From positions 20,389 through 26,761 of the forward strand of contig KL571375.1 in NCBI GenBank assembly GCA_000715855.1: a stretch of DNA of 6,373 bases, given 5' to 3'. Source of the stretch: Actinoplanes liguriensis (GTDB lineage Bacteria > Actinomycetota > Actinomycetes > Mycobacteriales > Micromonosporaceae). The notes beneath the pieces are model-generated. The model was not told where the DNA came from, ran no database searches, and was given only the letters and a program-made list of their open reading frames with translations. The translations under genes and the position numbers were made by a program. Numbering within the stretch: position 1 is the stretch's first letter; every line of letters begins with the position of its first letter. Below are positions 1 through 4,700 of this stretch, in pieces.

Positions 1-41
1 GACCACAGCGGAGCTAGGACATGAAGAATTTGATCTTGATT

Positions 42-905
42 TCAGCGGCTGCGGACAGCCTCGTCGAGGGCGGCCCGCATGGCCTCCTCGGGCGCCTCGC
101 CGACGCCGGTGAACTGCTCGAACTGGCTCAACGCCTGCGCCAGCAGCAGATCAAGACCGGACACGACGGCCACCCCGGCGGCGGTCGCGGACGCGGCGAG
201 CGGCGTCGGCCACGGGTCGTAGATCGCGTCGAAGAGCACCGTCCCGGGCCGCCAGGTGACCTCGGTGGCGAGGTGATCCGCGGCGCCCTTCGGGACCGTG
301 GAGATCACCGCATCGGTGTCGAAGGCGGCCGGCGCGCCGGACCAGGCGGCGCCCTCCAGCTTGAGGCCGAGCGCGCCGGCGACCGGCTCCAGCTCGGCGA
401 TCGCCTCGGGGCGGCGGGCGACCACGACGACCACCTCGGCGCCCAGCTCGGACGCGGCGGCGAGCGCGGCGCGCGCGGTGCCACCCCCGCCGAGCACGGT
501 GACCCGCGGCGGCGCCTGGCTGGCCGCGTGCCGGCCGGTGCTGCGGCCGACGCCCGCGTCGCTCAGCACCCGGACCATGCCCGGGACGTCGGTGTTGTCG
601 GCGTGCCAGCCGTCGGGCTGCCGGACCAGCGTGTTCGCCACGCCGGCGGCGATCGCGACCGGCGTCGCCGAGGCGGCCAGCTTGAGCGCGGCCTCCTTGA
701 GCGGCATGGTCAGCGAGAGGCCGGCCCACTCCGGGCCGAGACCGGCCACCAGGTCGGGCAGCTCGGACTCGGCGCACTCGATCGCCTCGTAGGTCCACCC
801 GGTCAGGCCCGCGGCGGCGAACCCGGCCCGGTGGATCACCGGGGAGAGCGAGTGGGCGATCGGCTTGCCGAGGACGGCCGCCCGTCGCGAACTGGTGGTC
901 TGCAC
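42..905 (-). CDS. aroE: Shikimate dehydrogenase (NADP+)
   Basis: Cytoplasmic enzyme of the shikimate pathway that reduces 3-dehydroshikimate to shikimate with NADPH. The 287-residue product has the normal family length. GKPIAHSLSP (13-22) holds the two serines that bind shikimate, and LSLTMPLK (63-70) carries the catalytic Lys (K70). N91 and the NTD triplet (104-106, catalytic Asp 106) complete the active site. VLGGGGTARAA (137-147) is the dinucleotide-binding loop and VARRP (162-166) the expected 2'-phosphate region. FDAIYDPWPTPL (225-236) and SGLDLLLAQALSQFEQFTG (249-267) are typical C-terminal signatures. The start is GTG (903-905) with GGGGA five nt upstream and the N-terminal strand following at once, as in the family. 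It lies 112 bp after the small secreted gene, beyond a hairpin. The 41 bases after its stop are AT-rich for this DNA and contain no gene that I can support. Confidence 0.96.
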   Translation of the reverse strand: MQTTSSRRAAVLGKPIAHSLSPVIHRAGFAAAGLTGWTYEAIECAESELPDLVAGLGPEWAGLSLTMPLKEAALKLAASATPVAIAAGVANTLVRQPDGWHADNTDVPGMVRVLSDAGVGRSTGRHAASQAPPRVTVLGGGGTARAALAAASELGAEVVVVVARRPEAIAELEPVAGALGLKLEGAAWSGAPAAFDTDAVISTVPKGAADHLATEVTWRPGTVLFDAIYDPWPTPLAASATAAGVAVVSGLDLLLAQALSQFEQFTGVGEAPEEAMRAALDEAVRSR

Positions 906-940
906 AGCGGTCCCCGTCCTCGTGGTCGAAACGTTCGCCG

Positions 941-953
941 CCGTAGTCTACGG
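941..953 (-). promoter_or_regulatory. Possible aroE promoter -10 overlapped by a 13-bp inverted repeat
   Basis: TAGACT (minus strand, 945-950) fits the actinobacterial TAnnnT -10 pattern and would give a leader of about 30 nt before the GTG of aroE. It sits inside CCGTAG-T-CTACGG (941-953), a perfect 6-bp inverted repeat with a one-base centre, which could be an operator half-site pair. No good -35 is seen, so both readings are tentative. Confidence 0.3.
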
Positions 954-978
954 AGTCCGCGCACCGGGACGGCTCCAC

Positions 979-1010
979 CCGCCCCGGGCCGACGTGTCGC
1001 CCCGGGGCGG
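979..1010 (-). terminator. GC hairpin after the small secreted gene (likely terminator)
   Basis: On the minus strand CCGCCCCGGG (1001-1010) pairs perfectly with CCCGGGGCGG (979-988) across a 12-base loop that can itself pair through CGA/TCG. It starts 7 nt after the TGA of the secreted protein gene. There is no U-tract. It probably isolates aroE from upstream transcription, at least in part. Confidence 0.6.
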
Positions 1011-1017
1011 AGCGGGA

Positions 1018-1362
1018 TCAGAGCTTGACCGAGGACGAGCAGTTGCCGACACCGGTGCGGCAGATCCGCACCGAGGAGCCGCCCTGGGCGATCCCGGCCA
1101 GGATCTCCGTGCTGCTGCACGCCGAGTCGCCGGTGTACGACCAGCCGCTGCCGGTGTTGACCTGCCAGCGGGCGCAGTGGCCGTCGGTCAGCGGGTCGTG
1201 GGCGTAGAGCAGGTAGGTGCCGTTCTCGAAGTACTTGGTGCGGCCGGAGGCGCCGGTGGTGGACAGCGTCGCCGCGCTCGCCGGGAGCGAGCCCGCGACG
1301 ACCGCGACCACGGCGGTCGCCGCGACCACGGATGACCTCAAGATCCAATTACGAGCGCGCAT
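1018..1362 (-). CDS. Small secreted four-cysteine protein, function unknown
   Basis: I do not recognise a named family. The 114-residue product has a clear Sec signal peptide: a basic N-terminus (MRARNWILR), a hydrophobic core (about 11-24) and a cleavage site after ASA at 28-30. The mature protein would be about 84 residues, rich in Ser, Thr and Gly, with an even number of cysteines (63, 82, 101 and 108), compatible with two disulfides in a compact extracellular domain. Aromatic residues (Y44, Y50, Y53, W66, W74, Y76) could support a small beta-rich fold. The ATG has GGAGG seven nt upstream, and the stop is followed within 10 nt by a GC hairpin. It begins 73 bp after mltG copy B with no obvious terminator between, so co-transcription is possible. 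A cell-wall, inhibitor or binding role would fit the setting, but nothing in the sequence proves one. Confidence 0.82.
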   Translation of the reverse strand: MRARNWILRSSVVAATAVVAVVAGSLPASAATLSTTGASGRTKYFENGTYLLYAHDPLTDGHCARWQVNTGSGWSYTGDSACSSTEILAGIAQGGSSVRICRTGVGNCSSSVKL

Positions 1363-1374
1363 AGGTATACCTCC
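1363..1374 (-). promoter_or_regulatory. Ribosome binding site of the small secreted gene, within a palindrome
   Basis: GGAGG (1370-1374) precedes the ATG at 1362 by seven nt. The ten bases AGGTATACCT (1363-1372), which include most of the Shine-Dalgarno, form a perfect palindrome. This supports the start choice. Any regulatory role of the palindrome is speculative. Confidence 0.5.
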
Positions 1375-1435
1375 ACATAGGCCGGTTTCCGACGCGCGCC
1401 AGGCTAATAGATCACCGTCGTTCGCCGCGACCCCG

Positions 1436-2632
1436 TCAGCAGAGCGGGATGCCGTTCTGGCAGGCCAGCAGCCGATTCTTGTCGTGGTCGGCGGCGGTCT
1501 TGCCGTAGGCCATCGTGCCCTTGGTGTCGACGCTGATGAAGTAGTAGTACGGGAAGTTGTTCGTCGGGCTCATCGCGCCCTTCAGCGCGGCCTTGCCCGG
1601 GTTCCCGATCGGCCCCGGGGGCAGACCCGGCTTGTCATGCGTGTTGTACGGGTTCTTCGGGTTGTGCAACTCCGCGTTCGTCAGGTGCTCGGACGCCTTC
1701 GTGCCCTTGCCGGTGATCCGCAGCCAGTAGTTGACGGTGCTGTCCAGCCCGAGGCAGTGGCAGTCGAAGTCCCCGTACGCCCGGTTGTAGACGACCCGGG
1801 ACACCTTCGCCATGTCCACGTCCTTGAGCGCCTCGGCCTGCGCGATCGACGCGACGATCAGCGCCTGGTAGGGCGCGATCCCGCCGCGGGTCTTGCGCAC
1901 CGTCGACACGAACTCCAGCTGGTCCATCTCGGCGTTGAAGTTCGCGATGATCGCCTTGAGCACCCCGGTGGCGTCGGCCTTCGGGGACAGCTCGTACGTC
2001 GCCGGGTACAGGAAGCCCTCGATGTCGGTCTTGTCGGCCTTCTTGCCGTCGCTGCGGGTGAACCACGACGCGTCCACCCCGAGCGCGACCGGGTTCTTCG
2101 CGGCCTTCACGAAGTCGGCCACCGGGATCTTGGTGGCTTCCGACAGCTTCTGGAACGTCTGCTGGTAGGTGAGCCCCTCCGGCAGGGTGACCTTGGTGAC
2201 CCAGCGCGCGTTCGGGTCGAGGAGGCGGCTGACCGCGTCGGCCGCCTTCATCTCGACCTTGAGCTTGTACCACCCGGCCTGGATGTTCTTGCTGCGGGTG
2301 TTGTCCTTGGCGGCGTCGACGAACGCGTCCACCGAGGCGACGACCTTCTGGTTGTAGAGCGTGGTGCCGATGTCGGTGGCCGACTGCCCGGTCTTGATCT
2401 CGACGATCGCCTCCGCCCCACCGGGGCCGGCGTAGTCGTCGGCGACGAACAGGCCCTTCACCTTGCTGTACGCCAGCCACCCGCCACCGGCCAGCAGGCC
2501 GAGCAGGACCAGGCTGAGGAAGAACGCGATCGTGGAGCGCCCGCCCCGGCCGGCCTTGTGGACCCGGGACCGTGGTTCGCCCTCGAGCGCCTGCTCTTCT
2601 TCCTCCAGTACCGAATCCAGATCGTCGAGCAT
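1436..2632 (-). CDS. mltG: Endolytic murein transglycosylase MltG, copy B (tandem paralogue)
   Basis: Second complete MltG/YceG-family glycan-strand-terminating transglycosylase, 398 residues, about 55-60% identical to copy A by eye. It has an acidic cytoplasmic tail (LDDLDSVLEEEEQ), basic residues (21-32), a transmembrane helix (about 34-55), a LysM-like region (about 75-150) and the catalytic domain. Motifs are DIEGFLYPATYE (203-214), ASIAQAE with the presumed catalytic Glu at 267, SRVVYNRAY (278-286), GLDSTVNYWL (295-304) and the canonical GLPPGPIGNPG (336-346). Cysteines 291, 293, 391 and 398 match those of copy A, again ending at the last residue. The ATG start has GGAGG five nt upstream. 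The gene lies 147 bp after copy A, beyond a strong hairpin, so it may have its own promoter, though none is convincing. It keeps the standard motif lost from copy A and so may be the copy with the housekeeping activity. That assignment is inference. Confidence 0.94.
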   Translation of the reverse strand: MLDDLDSVLEEEEQALEGEPRSRVHKAGRGGRSTIAFFLSLVLLGLLAGGGWLAYSKVKGLFVADDYAGPGGAEAIVEIKTGQSATDIGTTLYNQKVVASVDAFVDAAKDNTRSKNIQAGWYKLKVEMKAADAVSRLLDPNARWVTKVTLPEGLTYQQTFQKLSEATKIPVADFVKAAKNPVALGVDASWFTRSDGKKADKTDIEGFLYPATYELSPKADATGVLKAIIANFNAEMDQLEFVSTVRKTRGGIAPYQALIVASIAQAEALKDVDMAKVSRVVYNRAYGDFDCHCLGLDSTVNYWLRITGKGTKASEHLTNAELHNPKNPYNTHDKPGLPPGPIGNPGKAALKGAMSPTNNFPYYYFISVDTKGTMAYGKTAADHDKNRLLACQNGIPLC

Positions 2633-2636
2633 TACC

Positions 2637-2655
2637 GCCTCCGCTGTATGTCCAG
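2637..2655 (-). repeat. 19-bp echo of the ruvX 3' end just before mltG copy B
   Basis: This stretch matches 3970-3988 (the last codons of ruvX plus the Shine-Dalgarno of mltG copy A) at 16 of 19 bases. Read in the same frame, the copy encodes LDIQRR where ruvX has LDAQRR, and it runs into a TAA (2634-2632) that overlaps the ATG of mltG copy B as TAATG. The resemblance is seen directly. That it is a relic of the duplicated segment is inference; part of the match is the GGAGG ribosome binding site (2638-2642), which would be conserved anyway. Confidence 0.5.
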
Positions 2656-2727
2656 CATGTCAAACCCCCGGCTGGAACTACGACGCGAAGAGTGCCATGG
2701 ATCGATCTGTGGCGCTACCTCATGGCA

Positions 2728-2760
2728 ACGGCCGGCCGGTTGTGGTAACCGGCCGGCCGT
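2728..2760 (-). terminator. Perfect 14-bp GC hairpin after mltG copy A (likely terminator)
   Basis: On the minus strand ACGGCCGGCCGGTT (2747-2760), a five-base loop and AACCGGCCGGCCGT (2728-2741) pair perfectly. The hairpin starts 19 nt after the TGA of mltG copy A. There is no U-tract, so termination is inferred from position and strength; U-less hairpins are often proposed as terminators in actinobacteria. It could instead stabilise the upstream mRNA or attenuate read-through into copy B. Confidence 0.65.
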
Positions 2761-2779
2761 CGAAGTGCCGGGTTTGCCC

Positions 2780-3961
2780 TCAGCAGATCGGAATGCCGTT
2801 CTTGCAGGCGATCTGCTTGTTCTTCTCGTGGTCGTCGTTCGTCTTGCCGTAGGCCATCGTGCCCTTTTTGTCGATGGTCACGAAGAAGAAGTAATCGCTC
2901 TTCGGGGCGTTCACCGCCCCCTTCAGAGCGACCGCGCCCGGGTTACTGATCGGCCCGACCGCCATGCCCTTCACGTCGTAGCTGTACGGGTTCTTCGGGT
3001 CGTGCAACTCGGACGCCAGCAGCTTCTCCGACGCCTTCGCGTCCTTGCCGCTGATCCGCAGCCAGTAGTTGACCGTGCTGTCCAGCTGCAGGCAGCCGCA
3101 CGGGAAAGTCCCCTTGTACGCCCGGTTGTAGAGCACCCGCGCGACCGGTCCCATGTCCTCCGGCAGCAGCGCCTCGACCTGGGCGATCGACCCCGCGACC
3201 AGCGCCTCGTACGGCGAGATGTTGAGCTTGGCCGCCTTGTTGACGAAGTCCAGCTCCTCCATCTCGGCGTTGAAGTTCTTGATGATGATCTTCAGAACGT
3301 CGGCGGCCTTGGCGTCCTTGGGGAACTCGTAGGTCGCCGGGTAGAGGAAGCCCTCGATGTCGGACGTGTTCACCTTCTTGCCGTCGGTGCGCTTGAACCA
3401 CAGCGACGGCACCCCCAGCTTCGCCGGGCTCTTCGCGGCCGTCTTGAAGTCGGCGACCGGGATGCCGGTCGCCTTCGACAGCCGGTCGAAGATCTGCAGC
3501 GAGATCAGGCCCTCGGGGATGGTGATCTTGTTGACGTTCTTGTTCTTCAGATCCAGGAGCATGGTCAACGCGTCGGCGGCCTTCATCTCCTTCTTCAGGA
3601 GATAGGATCCGACCTGGATGTCCTTGCTCTTGGGGTTGTCCTTGGCGGCGTTCACGAAGGCCGCCGCGCTCTTCACCACACCCGCTTTGTAGAGGGTGTT
3701 GGCGATGTCGGTCGCGGTGTTACCGGACTTCACCTCGATGACAGCCTCACCGCTGCCCGGCCCGCCGAAGTCCTCGACGGTGAAGAAGCCCCGCACCTTG
3801 TCGTAACCGACGTAGGCGACACCGCCGAGGCCGCCGAACAGCAGGAGAACCAGGACCAGGGCCAGGAATGTACGGCCTTTGCGGCTCTCCTTCTTCCGAT
3901 GTCTCCAGCGGCCGGGATCCTCGGCGCCCTCGAACGCTAAATCCAGGTCGTCGTCGCTCAA
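2780..3961 (-). CDS. mltG: Endolytic murein transglycosylase MltG, copy A (ruvX-proximal)
   Basis: Membrane-anchored lytic transglycosylase that cleaves nascent glycan strands and so sets their length during peptidoglycan synthesis. The 393-residue protein has an acidic cytoplasmic tail (SDDDLDLAFE), a basic stretch (18-30) and one transmembrane helix (about 31-52). A LysM-like region (about 72-150) and the YceG/MltG catalytic domain follow. Visible motifs are DIEGFLYPATYE (201-212), SIAQVE with the presumed catalytic Glu at 263, ARVLYNRAY (274-282) and QLDSTVNYWL (292-301). Cysteines 288 and 290 (CxC), 386 and 393 suggest disulfides outside the membrane; 393 is the last residue. The normally conserved LPPGPIxNPG is MAVGPISNPG (333-342) here, so activity may be altered. 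The TTG start has GGAGG nine nt upstream and aligns with the N-terminus of copy B. Its position next to ruvX makes this the copy in the ancestral place, by inference. A strong hairpin follows. Confidence 0.93.
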   Translation of the reverse strand: MSDDDLDLAFEGAEDPGRWRHRKKESRKGRTFLALVLVLLLFGGLGGVAYVGYDKVRGFFTVEDFGGPGSGEAVIEVKSGNTATDIANTLYKAGVVKSAAAFVNAAKDNPKSKDIQVGSYLLKKEMKAADALTMLLDLKNKNVNKITIPEGLISLQIFDRLSKATGIPVADFKTAAKSPAKLGVPSLWFKRTDGKKVNTSDIEGFLYPATYEFPKDAKAADVLKIIIKNFNAEMEELDFVNKAAKLNISPYEALVAGSIAQVEALLPEDMGPVARVLYNRAYKGTFPCGCLQLDSTVNYWLRISGKDAKASEKLLASELHDPKNPYSYDVKGMAVGPISNPGAVALKGAVNAPKSDYFFFVTIDKKGTMAYGKTNDDHEKNKQIACKNGIPIC

Positions 3962-4423
3962 TTAAGTCTGCCTCCGCTGCGCGTCCAGCCAGCCCTGCAG
4001 GATCTCCACGGCGGCCGCCTGATCGACGACCGCACGCTGCCGACGCCCTCGAACGCCCCGCTCGCTCAGCCTACGACTGGCGACGACGGTCGACATCCGC
4101 TCGTCGGAGAGCACGACGGGCCGCGGCGCGACGATCGCGCCGAGCCGCTCCACGTACGCCCGGACGTGGCCGGCCGCCACGCCCTCCCGCCCGTTGAGCG
4201 CGACCGGGAGACCCACGACGACCTCGACGGCCTCGTGCTCCTCCGCCAGCCGAGCCAGCTCCGCCATGTCGGCGGGGACCTCGTCCACGCCGGCCTGCTG
4301 GTCCCGTGCCACGGTCACGACCGGGCTGGCCAGGATCCCGTCCGGATCGCACTTGGCGACCCCGACACGTACCTGCCCGACGTCCACCCCGAGGCGCACC
4401 CCCCGGGTGAAGCCCTGCGTCAC
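3962..4423 (-). CDS. ruvX: RuvX/YqgF-family RNase H-fold protein (putative pre-16S rRNA nuclease / Holliday junction resolvase)
   Basis: Cytoplasmic RNase H-fold nuclease. E. coli YqgF is linked to 5' maturation of 16S rRNA, and other members have been reported as Holliday-junction resolvases. The 153-residue product matches the family's usual 140-160. LGVDVGQVRVGVAKCD (11-26) carries the first catalytic Asp (D14), VVGLPVALNGREG (69-81) is the glycine-rich core motif, and SDERMST (106-112) and the helix with D134 (VVDQAAAVEILQGWLD) supply the remaining acidic positions. All the expected active-site acids are present. The GTG start is chosen for its spaced Shine-Dalgarno and because family members begin a few residues before the first beta strand. 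The ATG at 4453 would add ten residues without homology. The gene lies 263 bp after alaS, beyond a terminator, and its TAA is contiguous with the TTG start of mltG copy A, so the two are probably co-transcribed and translationally coupled. Confidence 0.93.
   Translation of the reverse strand: MTQGFTRGVRLGVDVGQVRVGVAKCDPDGILASPVVTVARDQQAGVDEVPADMAELARLAEEHEAVEVVVGLPVALNGREGVAAGHVRAYVERLGAIVAPRPVVLSDERMSTVVASRRLSERGVRGRRQRAVVDQAAAVEILQGWLDAQRRQT
3971..3975 (-). promoter_or_regulatory. Ribosome binding site supporting the TTG start of mltG copy A
   Basis: GGAGG on the minus strand lies within the last codons of ruvX, nine nt before the TTG at 3961. No ATG or GTG in frame lies near enough to compete, so this site supports initiation at TTG right after the ruvX stop. 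Confidence 0.65.
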
Positions 4424-4427
4424 GCTC

Positions 4428-4434
4428 TCTCCCT
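4428..4434 (-). promoter_or_regulatory. Ribosome binding site that decides the ruvX start
   Basis: AGGGAGA on the minus strand lies a few bases before the GTG at 4423 (5 nt after AGGGAG). The competing in-frame ATG at 4453 has AAGGAG directly against it with no spacer, which is too close for good initiation. Confidence 0.6.
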
Positions 4435-4492
4435 GCACACCAGCAAACCGCATCTCCTTGTCCCCGAACAGGCTTGTCGGCGAAGGGAAACC

Positions 4493-4498
4493 ATTATC
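4493..4498 (-). promoter_or_regulatory. Possible -10 element for the ruvX-mltG(A) transcript
   Basis: The hexamer GATAAT (minus strand) is one base from the TATAAT consensus and lies in the gap between the alaS terminator and ruvX. It would give a leader of about 60 nt before the GTG start. No convincing -35 hexamer is seen 16-19 nt upstream, so this is only a candidate. A promoter somewhere in 4424-4590 is expected because the terminator cuts ruvX off from alaS. Confidence 0.3.
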
Positions 4499-4590
4499 GA
4501 CGTACGACGATGAATGGCCCCGATCGCGGGCAAAGCTTAACCGCTCCGACGCCTGATACAACGGCCCCCTGTGCCACGGCTGGGAATTCT

Positions 4591-4631
4591 CAAGGAAAAG
4601 GAAAGGATCCGTCGCACTGGGCGACGGATCC
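4591..4631 (-). terminator. Rho-independent terminator of alaS
   Basis: On the minus strand GGATCCGTCGC, a five-base loop (CCAGT) and GCGACGGATCC form a perfect 11-bp stem (4605-4615 with 4621-4631). A T-rich tract, TTTCCTTTTCCTT, follows at once (4592-4604). It begins 55 nt after the alaS stop, so it should end the alaS transcript and separate it from ruvX. The stem plus U-rich tail is the classical arrangement, which is uncommon in such GC-rich DNA. Confidence 0.88.
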
Positions 4632-4650
4632 ATTACCAGACAATTCTCAG

Positions 4651-4700
4651 TTCGGGTCGGCTCGGTTCGGCTCGGGTCGGCTCGGGTCAGCTCGCTTCGG
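4651..4700 (-). repeat. About five imperfect 10-bp tandem repeats spanning the alaS stop codon
   Basis: On the plus strand the units read TTCGGGTCGG, CTCGGTTCGG, CTCGGGTCGG, CTCGGGTCAG and CTCGCTTCGG, each differing from the consensus CTCGGGTCGG at one to three positions. Each unit is itself nearly two 5-mers (CTCGG, GTCGG). The last two units cover the final codons and the TGA (4687-4689) of alaS; the others lie in the 3' untranslated region. The pattern is directly visible. Its origin, such as replication slippage, is inference. Confidence 0.8.

Noticed and set aside
1..41. Hairpin or gene start in the AT-rich bases after aroE
   Set aside because: Only a weak 4-bp pairing is visible, and the ATG at 21 on the plus strand leads into the antisense frame of aroE. 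The stretch is too short to call anything.
21..1028. A 335-codon plus-strand frame over aroE
   Set aside because: It is antisense to aroE with low-complexity Arg/Gly/Ala composition and no recognisable motif.
2658..2663. TTGACA on the minus strand as the -35 of an mltG copy B promoter
   Set aside because: It is a perfect -35 hexamer, but no -10-like sequence lies 16-19 nt downstream. That region is occupied by the GGAGG ribosome binding site, and GGTAAT at 21 nt is too far and overlaps the start codon.
1217..3940. A 907-codon uninterrupted frame on the plus strand across both mltG genes
   Set aside because: It is exactly antisense to two well recognised genes. Its protein is an Arg/Val/Leu/Gly-rich composition typical of the reverse strand of GC-rich codons, and its internal repeat simply mirrors the mltG duplication.
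4424..4633. Longer ruvX versions starting at ATG 4633 or ATG 4453
   Set aside because: The first would run through the alaS terminator stem and adds 70 residues without homology. The second has its Shine-Dalgarno directly against the ATG. The GTG at 4423 has a proper spacer and fits the family length.
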